Source of the DNA: Morinoia aosen
Lineage: Eukaryota; Arthropoda; Malacostraca; Amphipoda; Talitridae
Assembly: GCA_030386875.1 (NCBI GenBank)
Contig: CM059569.1
Span: 40,959,842-41,023,841 of the forward strand
Reading direction: 5' to 3'
DNA: 64,000 nucleotides
Shown: piece by piece, positions 52,701 to 61,574 of the stretch
How the letters are laid out: each line of letters opens with the position of its first letter
Position numbering within the stretch: position 1 is the stretch's first letter
Program-made: the position numbers and the translations under genes
Notes under the pieces: model-generated
The model's input: only the letters and a program-made list of their open reading frames with translations
The model's database searches: none
Told to the model about the DNA's origin: nothing

Positions 52701-55700
52701 AATAAACTTGCGTTATCGCAAAGTAAAAGATGTGCTTCATTACAGTATTCTGTAATGGATATCTTTTCAATAATAAAATTGCTGCTTGTTTTTCTACTCT
52801 TCTTTTCACTCTTTTCCAGATTTTAAACCGGTAGTAACTTCGAACGTTGCGTGCACCTGATGCAAATTATTGTTAGATTATATTGCCGGCTTGGATGTTT
52901 TTGTAGTTGCGTATGTGAAACAGTCTTGCCCGACAACTGCAGCATTATAAGTTAGAAAGATAAGCATATTGCCCTTCTAACGGTATGTTGTGTCATTATA
53001 TTCCTATTACTTCAGAAAAATCGTGCGCACCGTTTTCTGAATAATATCGCCCGTTTATTTTTCTGTGGATATGAAACCTATCCTGCGTAGGTGTCCTCCC
53101 TTCTTTTGTTATCCGATTCTCTGGACAAATGCTAAGTAGCTCTTTGCCTATATTTGTGGTTTTAAATTCGCGTGCATTTTTAGTTTTAAATTTGCTTCTA
53201 ATGAGACTTCTCCCATGTCGTAGCAAGCGTAGATTACCAAAGTCGTAAATTTTGTATCGTAAATTCGCTTCTAACAAGACCTCTCATACTCAATGGTAGC
53301 GTAGACTCTCGAAGTCATATTCCACCCCAACTTTTTAGCATCTCAGTGCAGGAGCTAGACGTGAAGCTTAAAACGATAGATATTGCGGCGAAACAGTTAC
53401 GACTGCGGTGCAAGAAATGTCAAACAAATCCACGTTTCGAGCAGGTGGCCAGTCGGATGCAGTCGTTCAACATGACTGTGATAGGCTACGACCCGTTCGT
53501 GAGCGCCGCCGCGGCAGCCGAGTGGAACATTGAGGCGCTCGAGCTGGAGGAGATCTGGCCACGAGCTGACTACATCACGGTGCACACCCCGCTGCTGCCC
53601 CACACCCGCAACCTGCTGGGGGAGCAGGTCCTCCTCACCAAGTGTAAGCCTGGCGTCAAGTTGGTCAACGTGGCCAGGGGAGGCATCATTGACGAGGCGG
53701 TGCTGCTTAAAGCGCTCAATGAAGGCCGCTGTGGTGGAGCGGCCCTTGATGTCTTCGTTGATGAACCGCCGACAGACTTCGAGTTGTGCCGGCATCCCAA
53801 GGTAAACGTGAATGGAAATTAAAGGATCTGTTATTCGAATCAAGCCTGATATATCATGTCATCTTGCATGTACATTGTTTTTGCAATCCCAAGGTAAACA
53901 TGAATAGAAATTAAAGGATGCTTTGTTCCGACCAAGCCAGATACATCATGTCATTTTCTACATTCGTTTTTCAAATGCCTGACAACTAACACCAGGTTAA
54001 TTTATTACGGACACCAGTCGGTTAAGTTGAATCAGGAGCTTCAACTCCTAATCAATACATTTTTTCCACACCTCATTTTCATTTCTATATGAATCAAACG
54101 CCATTTTATTGATGACCGTTTTTTCGCGTCAATTCAAACAACCATTTATTTCGACACGAACCGAAAGTCATTTCAGTACGGCAATTCAAACAACTATCCG
54201 TTGCGACATACATCAGTAACCGTTCTATTCCTAACCGCTGCTCCCCTTCAATTGCCGCAGGTGATATGCACACCTCACCTAGGGGCGAGCACTACGGAGG
54301 CGCAGAGGCGGGTGGCGGAGGAGATGGCGGACCAGATCGTGGCTGTGTGCGGCGGTGGCCCGCTGCAGGGGCTGGTCAACGCCGCCGCGCTGGCCGCTGC
54401 CGGCGCCGCCGCGGCGCAGCCCTGGGTCGCCCTCGCCATCGCGCTCGGGCGAGTTGGTCGTGTGGTTGTGGGGAGCGCTGCTCCTTCTGCCGTCACTTCG
54501 CAGTCGTACGGTAGGGTTGTGGTAGTTTGCTACCTTTATTGTGATTTGTCTCACATAGACGAGTCACATCTACTGCATCGCAATCAATATGCTTACAGGA
54601 GGAATACCAGTACTCAGGACGCCCTGTTAAACATAACAGAAAAAATTTACAAAGATATTGACCAAAAAAAATTAACTCTCTTACTATTGCTTGATCTCTC
54701 CAAAGCTTTCGACAGTGTTGAGCATAAGAAACTTCTAAAAAAAATTTCAAACCTCAGAATAGACACTCAGTGGTTTGAAAGCTACCTACGAAACCGCTCT
54801 CATGCAGTGTGCTTGAATAACAAAATGTCATCATTCATACCAAATAACTTTGGCGTTCCTCAAGGTTCAATCATCGGCCCACTCCTATTTTCCATTTTCA
54901 TCAACGATTTCCCCACCATGCCGGCAAACACAAAAATCTCAATGTATGCTGATGACGTACAAATTGCCATGACAAGCTCAACAGCGGATTTAACAGAAAC
55001 ACAAGCCAACGCTGAAAACCTTCTGAGAAATCTGAAATTGTGGTATGACCATAATGGCCTCAAACTTAACGCAAGTAAAACGCAATGCATTATTTTTGGA
55101 TCACAGAATGCGACTGAAAATTTACCACCATTCAAGCTAACATTTGGAGACGATACAATTAAACCAGTCGATAAGGTTAAAAATCTGGGTGTTTGGTTTG
55201 ACAAAAATATGACTTTCAATTCACACGTCGAAACAATGTGCAACAAAATTAACGGAACCTTAATGTTCTTTCATCGTATAAAGAACACACTTGACGAAAA
55301 ATCTAGATTATTAGTGATTCAGTCTTTAGTTTTATCGCGTCTGGACTACTGCAGTCTTGTGTGGGGAGACTTACCTAAATGTCGTCAGGAAGAGTTGCAA
55401 AAATGTGTAAACTTCGCCGCCAAGGTGGTATGCAAAGGAAATTTTAATAAATACGATCATGTCACCCCTCTTTTAAGAAAACTCGACTGGATCCCAATAC
55501 CGAACAGATTCATGATCCAGAAAGCTCGACGAGTATTCTCCTCTCTGTACCTCCCCCAAAGTAATGCAGAGGTGGTAAAATTTTTTCCATCTAATATCCC
55601 AAACGAAAGACCAAACTGGAGGAACGATGTTTTAGTCAGTACCGTTCATCTAACGTGGGACAAAAAGCTCTCTCAGTTTCTGGAGCTTTTTTGTGGAACA

Positions 55701-58700
55701 AGCTTCCCCAGCATATCAAAAACTCTAAAACTGGAAAAGAATTTAGAGTAAATGTGTCACGTCATTTTACATCTCTGTCATAGGGCCTGCAGCATCTCGG
55801 TGTGAACTTCCCATCTATCAGAAATTTTAATTTTTCCTGAAATTTCTGTTAGAAATTTAGAACCTATTTCATTTTACGTTTGCTAAGCGATTCGTATATT
55901 CATCTTACTTATTTCTGTCGACAACAATGAGCACCACAGCCGTCAGTTCAGTGCAGCAGAACGAACGTTCTTTCCATAATTAGGAGTATTTCCTCATCTT
56001 TATTTTGTTATTTCTTTCTCTTTTCTGTATTAATATTTAACGTCCGTATGACAAATATACCATGAAATACATTTTGTGTGTACACCAATAAACAGGTTTA
56101 TAGACGTGAGGGTTGTGCAAAGTTTATAATGAATTAAATTTTTGGCTAACGTTTTCTCGCTATTTCAAAATCATTCTCGAAGATGTTTTCAATCGATTTT
56201 CGGCTGAGCTGGAGGGAAAGGGGTAATTTAAGCATTGCATTTAGTCTTTTTATTTTTTTTTTTCTTTTCGTGCGTTCAGCGCACACTAGCACTGAACTTT
56301 CAAATCGGAAAAAACTCTAAATTTCTGTAATCAAAATTATCATTTTGGATCAAGGCCTAACCTTCCTATATGTGCCAATTTTGTGAATATTCTCCACTCA
56401 GATGTGATATCCGGCCACAATGTTACTCCATTTTATCCCACGTACACATGTCCCTATAATGCTGAAGAGTTGTGTTGCTTCTTGACTATAATCTGATTTT
56501 TCTTAAAAATTTCTGTGAAGAAATTAAAAAACAGCTCATTTTTATGTTTTTCGAAGTCTTCTCTTCCTTTTAGTTATTTTTTTTGCGAAAAATTTCTTAG
56601 GATTACAGTGAGCTCAGCTGTCATTTTCTGTGTAGTAGATGGTAGGTTGCTTCTATCTTTTATGTTATATATGGTTTTTTTTTTTTTTTTTTTTTTCTAA
56701 TATTTTATTTTCAATAAGTATATAAATTAATATGTGTGTGTACGTGTGTAGGTATATATATGTATCTACATAAATAGATATACATGTTTCTATTTCATTT
56801 CTTTACGCAAAAACCATTCGGTTAATAAATTTTATTGCAATTGCGAAATGATTCAAAAATAGATCTAGCACTTCCCCAGAGGGCGTTTCTGTGAATCGGA
56901 TTAATGTCATATATAATTAATGAAATAAAGTGCAATTTGAGCATATGAATCGTAGTAAAATTATATTTCTGTCCGTGTGTTGTACAAGCTATGAATTTTG
57001 ATATTGAATATATGTTTGTTTACCCATTTCTACCAATATTTTGTAGATATTTGTCAATCATGAGTGGTAACCGGCTTACACTGTATCTCTATTTTATCCC
57101 ATGTACCCATGTCCGCATGATGTGGTGAATATCGAGAAGATACGAAATATGTTTTTGGTGGTGATAGGGCTTTGCATATTTTTTAGGGCATATTTTTCAT
57201 TTCTCATTCAACTACCCTTGACAGAGATAGACTATTGGCAAGCCACGTGTGGTTTGTCTATTAGTACGCCTCGTATATTTTGTCTATTAATATGCCTCGT
57301 ATGGTCTATCTATTTTGTACACCTCTGATAGCTTGTCTATTAGTACACCTCGTATAGTTTGCCTATTATTATTATGCCTCGTATGGCTTATCTATTTGTA
57401 CACCTCGGATGGTTTGTCAATTAGTACTCCTTGTATAGAACTTTTGTTAGACTACTAGCACACCACGAATGGTCTGTCTATTAGTACGCCTCGTATATTT
57501 TGTCAATTAATATGCCTCGTATGGTCTATCTACTTGTACACCTCTGACAGTTTGTCTATTAGTACACCTCGTATAGTTTGTCTATTATTATGCCTCGTAT
57601 GGCTCATCTACTTGTACACCTCGGATGGTTTGTCAATTAGTACTCCTCGTATGGAACATTTGTTTTAGGATGCCCTATATTTAAGAAACTTTTAAAAGCC
57701 AATATGTTGGCATGTATCTCATGTGACAATTTGGAAATAAACATTTTTCTTGTATTTACCTCGACTCGCTTCCAAATGCCACGCTCCAAATCTTATTATT
57801 GCATTTGCGTTCTGAGTACGAACTTCTAAATGCTGTAGAATGAAAATTGGAGTCTTCCATAGATCTTTAAACGATGCGTAATGATGGTAATACTGATGTT
57901 TTATAAAAACTCATTCTGCAGAGAACTTTTCCTACTGAACAGAGTGGTGCGTTGAGGCATCTGAGGACACCATGCGCACTTTTAGAAAAACACAATAAAA
58001 CTGTCGCTCGTTTGAATTTACAATTTCCTTTAAAAAACAAACATAACATTAAACTACGTTTAAACGGATATATCCTTCTTCACCCTGAAGTTTAACCAGA
58101 AAATAAACACATAATATTCCCCTACGTTTTGATCTCGATATCCTCCTTCACCTTGTACTTTAACCAGAGAAGTAAGCATATAATTGAATCCTGACGTGCT
58201 GCAGGTGCCGCCTGCTCTGCCCTGAACAAGGCCCTGGGGACCGCAGTGCTAGCGGGTCTGCTGCAGGCCAGCGACTTCTCAGCCAACCTCGTCAACGCCG
58301 CGCTCCTGGCTCAGGAAAACAACATCCAGCTAAAGGTAACATTCAACTGTAACATCAAGCTAAAGTAAAAATTTAAAAGCAAAGGAATTGTTAACAAAAT
58401 TAATCATTTTTATTCAAAAGAAAGACAAAAGAATCGAAAACGCTTTGGAGACCAGCTCCATCATCATTGGCTCATGCGCTCTTCTGTTGTGTATAGATAT
58501 AGTGGTGCCCAGTGCGCATCGGCGTAGATCAGAATGACGTCACGCAATATTTACGTAAGAGTGGCAGAGCACCACGGAAGGAGTTCTCGTACTGGTAACT
58601 TGTTGGCTAATCCTTCTCATTCAGAAATACGCAGCCATGCCGAGAAGTGTAGTGCAATTATTCGTGATGGTGATTTTAAAATAGAGTTCTTTCCTTGATT

Positions 58701-61244
58701 TTGACCTTAGGATTTTAGAATCTTTTCGTATTTTCAAGGAAAAACCAATTTTAAACAACATGCTTAGCTCGTATCCTCTTCAGATAGTTAATGCATGGTT
58801 GTCCTTTTTTGTATTTTCTGGAATTTAGTAGCGATCGTGTTTTCATGCTTGCGTTAAATTGATAATAAATTGATAATATTCTACAGAACTGAGGATGGAG
58901 CTAATCTCCAAGACTTTTTCGATTCTTTGTCCTTTTTTTTAAAAAAATTACTAGTTTTGTTAACATTTTCTTCGCTTTTAAATTTTTTATGAATTTGCGA
59001 TTTGAGCAAAGTGAAGATTTGTTTATTCAGCTGATAGTACAGCTCGTGTGTCACTGTAGCTCTGTAGTTTGTCTGAGTTCCCTCTGAGGCTTAACATCCA
59101 CGCCACGCAACTAGCAGGAAAGTCTAAACAATTTTGGTCTTTGTGCTCGGGATATTTTTAAGGTTCATTTGTCGAAGATTCTTGAACAAACTTGCTTCAG
59201 TTGAAATACTGCAGTATGGATTTGAAAGCGAACGTTCGCTCAGTGTTTAAGGCTTGTTGTGGCGTTGAAATGTACCCACCTGTGTGTGCTGCAGGGAATT
59301 CATGATAATAAAGATTGTTTGCTCTGTTACCTCGCGCAGTCCTGTTGTATCATCGTTGCACTTGAACTAACTTAAGTCATTGTCTGCACGATATGTGGTG
59401 AGGTTAGATGCGGTCACTCTGCCAGCGCATTGCTGCGTAAGTTTTGATGGTCAGAATATTAGTGCATCGCGGCGCTAATTCTAGTCTATTGTAATGTTAA
59501 TATATGTTGGATATTCTACGAATCTTTCGAAATCGATTCCAATTGTTGTTCTATGCTCTATATTTTTTTGTGGCATGTAACAATTTAGTGATGTCCGTTG
59601 AATAGGAGGGAGCGTGATGAAAAAGTAGTTACGGGGGGAAGTTTTATAATCATTTTTGCCGAGCATCTTGCACTTATTTATGTTAATCCTGCTGTCCACT
59701 TTTTTGGCTCACTGTCTTCCTGTCTTTCAGCACTTTCTACTTTCTTCAACTTTTATTTTGTTCCATAAACTTCCTTCTCGACGAACTGTTCCTATGCTCC
59801 TTCTGCATAAATTCCGGGTTTCCTTATCTACATACTAAGTGGTGCCTTCATCCTTCCTCGCTGCAGAACGCTTTTTTGCGGTTAGGGAGGCTTAAACTAA
59901 CATCTAATCTAATGTAATCTTGCAGGTGGAATCTCCTGTTGACAAGAAATCACCGCAGCTGCCGGCTGGAGTAGACAGCTACCTCACCGTCTCTGTCGCC
60001 ACCTCAGCGTCCAGCGTGCGGCTTGTTGGTTCGTGTCTTCCACTGTTATTTTTATGTCAAATAACTATCGTGCATTTCATTTTATGCAAGCTTAACCCTT
60101 TAACGTTTGGATTTTGTACTATTACTGTTATCACAACCACCATCGTTAACCCTTTCACGTCCGTATTTTACTACTCACATTACCGTTATTATAACCACAA
60201 TCATTAGACTGACTCAGGCATCAGGTAGTGAGGGACATTATAATGAGGAAGGAGCTGCCACTTGGCAGTGAACTCAAAAGAACACACTAGGGAACAAATT
60301 TAACAAGGTATAAAATATTTTGAGGCTATTTTTAAAAGTGGATCGAAAAACCCTCCAGGGCGTAAAAGGGTTAAACACATTTTTCAAAAACTTCTTCCAG
60401 TAGAGACCCGATACTAATTTGTTTGCTCCAAGTCATGTAAACTTCTGAGTATAGTCCCATCCGTTTATTTAGCAGCTGACGAGAGCAGATGTAATGTTTC
60501 CTACCTTATTGTACATGGCTGATCCTAGGACCAAGAATTATAAACTTCTACACAAAGATTAAGATTTGCTTGAATCTCGTCAGCGTAGATTGAGCTTTTT
60601 TGATATGTCAGTCGTAATCTACATCAATTTGTCGCCTTATTGCTGTAGTCTCCTCTTGCTTGGTTGTTTGACTGACGTTCATTAACCGCCATGTGAGTTA
60701 CCGGTTGTACGCGGAGGAAATTTTCATAATGCTGCTGAGCGACTAGTAGTTACAAACTCAATTTTCATAAATACTCAATCAAAGCTAAATGAAGGCACGA
60801 TCCAGTTAATGTTTGTTGTTTTCAAAATTCCTCACTATTGAATTTATAAATTAGAGTTGAAGATAGAACTTTAGTTTAACCCATGGCGGTTAACGTGTTG
60901 ATTATTAAGCTACTGGTAGACGTGTGTCTAACACTACCCACACTTACCGTTTTAAATACCCTCCCTGCCCAGGCTCTGTGTGGAACGACACGCCCGTGCT
61001 GCTTGCAGTGGACGACAGCGTGTGGCCAGGCGGCGTGCTGCTGTCGCGCTGCCTGCTGCTGTACAAGGCGCTCACGCCCGCCACCTCCCCGTCCCCGCTG
61101 TCTGTGATCGCTGCTCAGCTCAGCAGCGGCCCTCTGGTCGCCCTCGCGTCCTCCACAGGGTCCTGGCACGCCGCCACTGCTGCTGGGGTGGTGCAAGGCC
61201 AGGATGCCCCTGGGGTCAAGTACGTCGGCCAAGTTTCCTTCTGA
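37660..61244 (+). CDS. PHGDH: PHGDH, D-3-phosphoglycerate dehydrogenase (8 coding exons)
   Basis: PHGDH oxidises 3-phosphoglycerate to 3-phosphohydroxypyruvate with NAD, the first step of cytosolic serine synthesis. Exons 37660-37797, 38991-39142, 51281-51467, 53445-53801, 54261-54510, 58205-58335, 59926-60028 and 60973-61244 join in frame to 529 residues (human 533). Key features: [26 protein letters not shown]-binding GLGRIGRE (Gly152, Gly154, Gly157), the Asp in VIGYDP (Asp175), and catalytic Arg237 (NVARGG), Glu266 (VDEPP) and His284 (TPHLGAST). The C-terminal regulatory half is the animal type. Intron 2 is 12 kb and holds three large tandem arrays; a LINE lies in intron 5. All catalytic residues are present, so the gene should be functional. 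Confidence 0.96.
38991..39142 (+). CDS. PHGDH: PHGDH coding exon 2
   Basis: The acceptor tgttatggcag precedes GAGTATG; the donor is GTCATGAA-gtgagg, phase 2. It encodes [16 protein letters not shown] and [19 protein letters not shown], the substrate-binding segment. Confidence 0.95.
39178..39446. mobile_element. MITE of the tggtagaggaaac family, copy 2
   Basis: Starts acggtagtagaaacaagg, 35 bp after the PHGDH exon 2 donor. It contains ggtgacgtcatgg, accaatagcagcgctcatat and ggtgacgtcataaag. The right end (gctttctcaaccatggt) is diverged. Confidence 0.8.
40425..44850. repeat. 4.4-kb satellite-like array of 30- and 22-bp units
   Basis: Two related units alternate: a 30-mer (actagctagaggtagacctc plus acgctatagt) and a 22-mer (gtggtagacc, ttacgctatagt). 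Between about 41.36 and 42.34 kb they form a 104-bp higher-order unit (30+22+30+22) with diagnostic variants (aggcctc, agatctc, gaagtag). The last 1.5 kb is almost pure 30-mer and therefore reads as an open frame ([10 protein letters not shown]); this is an artefact. It lies in PHGDH intron 2. Confidence 0.95.
45412..45768 (-). mobile_element. Dispersed element, family Y, copy 5
   Basis: A nearly full minus-strand copy in PHGDH intron 2: cccctcagggggatacaac through gagggcccgagctgagtgt and cggttcactgctgtcctg to gatggcttgaactaacta. Confidence 0.7.
46020..46850. repeat. 19-bp tandem array, about 43 copies
   Basis: The unit ggcattggtgtcatggttt is nearly invariant, with occasional gttgtc variants. 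The long plus-strand frames ([12 protein letters not shown]) are artefacts of a stop-free unit. PHGDH intron 2. Confidence 0.95.
47497..48080. repeat. 24-bp tandem array, about 24 copies
   Basis: The unit ccgccattatttctcgaagg plus gaaa. At 24 bp (8 codons) without stops it is open in several frames on both strands ([16 protein letters not shown]). No flanking domain or splice context supports coding. Variants (tcaagagg) cluster at the right end. PHGDH intron 2. Confidence 0.95.
48100..49540. other. PHGDH intron 2, nothing recognised
   Basis: No exon or classified repeat. Short open frames show no resemblance to known proteins. Confidence 0.4.
49542..49750. mobile_element. hAT-type MITE, copy 1
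   Basis: The left end CAGTGGCTCTTAACC and right end GGTTAAGAACCAtt are inverted, the usual ends of hAT MITEs. The interior (gttggaggtgctcgacccca, ttcatcgaacc) matches the copy at 51.68 kb. The target duplication is not clear. Confidence 0.7.
49950..50128 (-). mobile_element. Dispersed element, family Y, copy 6 (partial)
   Basis: ttcttatctcactatttcta through taactccgtactaaatagtg to gggaggctaaaactaattga, in PHGDH intron 2. Confidence 0.6.
50905..51300 (+). repeat. Tandem copies of the PHGDH exon 3 acceptor region
   Basis: Four related units of about 90-110 bp: (at)ccacgtatatgaacat, then ggttgcggtggtgaagaata, then a gattgcag-like acceptor and cacgcca-like exon start. One upstream copy reads acacgccatgcggcaacacg, clearly derived from the exon start CACGCCAGGCGGGAACACGG. 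Only the last copy is the functional exon. Confidence 0.8.
51281..51467 (+). CDS. PHGDH: PHGDH coding exon 3: NAD-binding loop
   Basis: The acceptor gtgattgcag precedes CACGCCAGG; the donor is AGGGAG-gtgaga, phase 0. It encodes [14 protein letters not shown] and [14 protein letters not shown], the glycine-rich dinucleotide-binding motif. Confidence 0.95.
51468..51590. repeat. Tandem repeat (about 38 bp, 3-4 copies) after PHGDH exon 3
   Basis: ccaactctccagtaggaatt, cccaactatttaggaggaatt, cccaactctctagaaggaatt and cccaattctctag follow directly after the donor. Confidence 0.75.
51591..51960. mobile_element. hAT-type MITE, copy 2, between duplicated flanks
   Basis: The MITE interior (gttggaggtactgaacccca) ends at aagaaccactg near 51858. 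It is flanked by two copies of a segment of about 95 bp (tagcccattgcgccctgaag; agcagtgctgcgaacta), one on each side. Confidence 0.6.
51965..53440. other. PHGDH intron 3 remainder
   Basis: A diverged tandem duplication at about 53160-53320 (ttcgcttctaa, gacttctc, gcgtaga). No other exon or element was recognised. Confidence 0.4.
53445..53801 (+). CDS. PHGDH: PHGDH coding exon 4: catalytic Arg and Glu
   Basis: The exon is 357 nt, phase 0 at both ends. The acceptor tttcgagcag precedes GTGGCC; the donor is CCCAAG-gtaaac. It encodes [45 protein letters not shown] and [11 protein letters not shown]. Confidence 0.96.
53788..54000. repeat. Duplicated PHGDH exon 4 end + donor with SINE tail fragments
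   Basis: atcccaaggtaaacgtgaat (53793) recurs as atcccaaggtaaacatgaat (53886). Each is followed by a fragment resembling the SINE 3' tail in minus orientation (ttattcgaatcaagcctgat; ttgttccgaccaagccagat). The second runs into gacaactaacaccagg. Confidence 0.8.
54261..54510 (+). CDS. PHGDH: PHGDH coding exon 5: catalytic His
   Basis: The exon is 250 nt. The acceptor aattgccgcag precedes GTGATATGC; the donor is TCGTACG-gtaggg, phase 1. [17 protein letters not shown] contains the catalytic His284. [11 protein letters not shown] begins the allosteric substrate-binding domain. Confidence 0.95.
54540..56100 (+). mobile_element. 5'-truncated non-LTR retrotransposon (CR1/Jockey-like) in PHGDH intron 5
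   Basis: Reverse transcriptase motifs in order: [39 protein letters not shown], the catalytic [21 protein letters not shown] and [12 protein letters not shown]. The endonuclease and the start of ORF2 are missing. The main frame runs to 55751. The natural C-terminal end lies in the next frame ([12 protein letters not shown] to a stop at 55781-55783), so one small frameshift has occurred near 55660-55690. AATAAA occurs at 56087-56092. Exact ends and target duplication were not resolved. Confidence 0.88.
54545..55783 (+). pseudogene. Reverse transcriptase ORF2 fragment, frameshifted near its end
   Basis: About 400 codons are open from the RT fingers/palm to the thumb-like region, with one frameshift near the C-terminus. 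YADD and the GVPQGS turn are intact. The loss of the N-terminal half makes autonomous mobility impossible. The frame is open and continuous with PHGDH exon 5 if the exon 5 donor is not used. Confidence 0.85.
56100..57175. other. PHGDH intron 5, nothing further recognised
   Basis: A/T-rich, with a poly-T run near 56675-56697 and short (gtgt) tracts. No exon found. Confidence 0.4.
57180..57660. repeat. Degenerate 26-30-bp tandem repeat with longer-period duplication
   Basis: tttgtctattagtacacctc and related phrases (gcctcgtatggtctatcta) recur about 16 times. Blocks near 57240-57440 and 57470-57660 match each other, giving a period of about 230 bp. Confidence 0.75.
58030..58204. repeat. Diverged tandem duplication before PHGDH exon 6
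   Basis: Two units of about 65 bp (tccttcttcaccctgaagtttaaccag; tcctccttcaccttgtactttaaccag) precede the exon 6 acceptor. Confidence 0.65.
58205..58335 (+). CDS. PHGDH: PHGDH coding exon 6
   Basis: The acceptor gacgtgctgcag precedes GTGCCG; the donor is CTAAAG-gtaaca, phase 0. It encodes [19 protein letters not shown] and [17 protein letters not shown], matching human SPAVIVGLLKEAS and VNLVNAKLLVKEAG. The last 20 bases are duplicated 30 bp downstream. Confidence 0.92.
59685..59916 (-). mobile_element. Dispersed element, family Y, copy 7, abutting PHGDH exon 7
   Basis: cactgtcttcctgtctttca through taaattccgggtttccttat to gggaggcttaaactaacatc. It ends about 12 bp before the exon 7 acceptor, so its terminal ctaac lies in branch-point position. 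Confidence 0.65.
59926..60028 (+). CDS. PHGDH: PHGDH coding exon 7
   Basis: The acceptor gtaatcttgcag precedes GTGGAATC; the donor is CTTGTTG-gttcgt (weak), phase 1. It encodes [19 protein letters not shown] and [15 protein letters not shown], within the allosteric domain. The phase fits exon 8. Confidence 0.88.
60095..60210. repeat. Two-copy tandem duplication in PHGDH intron 7
   Basis: ttaaccctttaacgtttgga and ttaaccctttcacgtccgta start two units of about 55 bp, each ending in a cacaaccaccatcgtt- or aaccacaatcatt-like end. Confidence 0.65.
60682..60893. mobile_element. piggyBac-type MITE, copy 3 (best preserved)
   Basis: Exact TTAA at both ends (60682-60685 and 60890-60893), with inverted ends ttaaccgccatg and catggcggttaa. 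The interior aattttcataatgctgctga is shared with copies 1 and 2. It lies in PHGDH intron 7, 80 bp before exon 8. Confidence 0.85.
60973..61244 (+). CDS. PHGDH: PHGDH coding exon 8 and stop
   Basis: The acceptor cctgcccag precedes GCTCTG; TGA at 61242-61244. It encodes [32 protein letters not shown] and [13 protein letters not shown], ending YVGQVSF. This corresponds to the human C-terminal ACT-like regulatory domain (GETWHVMGI). Confidence 0.92.
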
Positions 61245-61425
61245 GCCGTTCAGTCTCTTAGAAGAAGAGGGACTCCCACCTTCTGAGCCGTTCAGTTTCT
61301 GAAAGGAAGAGGGACTGTCACCATTGTATTTCTAAAGCGTTCTGTCTCTAGGAGGAGGAGGAGGAGAAGAAGAAGAAGAAAAAGGACTCGCAACATAGTG
61401 TATTTCTAAAACTTTCAGTCTCTAA
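61236..61425. repeat. Tandem duplications across the PHGDH stop codon and early 3' UTR
   Basis: ccttctgagccgttcagt, containing the TGA stop, recurs 44 bp downstream. Further diverged copies of the ttcagtctct..agaggga..ggactc block follow, with an (aag/gag)n tract near 61350-61380. Confidence 0.75.
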
Positions 61426-61568
61426 GAAAAAAAGGGACTCCCGATATGGTATATTTCTGATGAGCTTCACGCGTAAAATATCATGTGCTAGATAGGTTTT
61501 TCATATATCTTTATAAACAGGGCTTTAGTTGGTAGATGCTCGTATGTGGTAATAGCTAGTAGATTTAT

Positions 61569-61574
61569 AATAAA
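61569..61574 (+). terminator. PHGDH: Candidate PHGDH polyadenylation signal
   Basis: AATAAA, 325 nt after the stop codon, within an A/T-rich stretch. A later signal cannot be excluded. Confidence 0.55.

Noticed and set aside
54201..54260. Met at 54201 as the start of a PHGDH-RT gene
   Set aside because: It lies in PHGDH intron 4, upstream of the exon 5 acceptor; the frame is open by chance.
54511..55783. LTR retrotransposon or endogenous virus
   Set aside because: The RT motif order and C-terminal region are of the non-LTR type. No LTRs, protease or integrase are seen.
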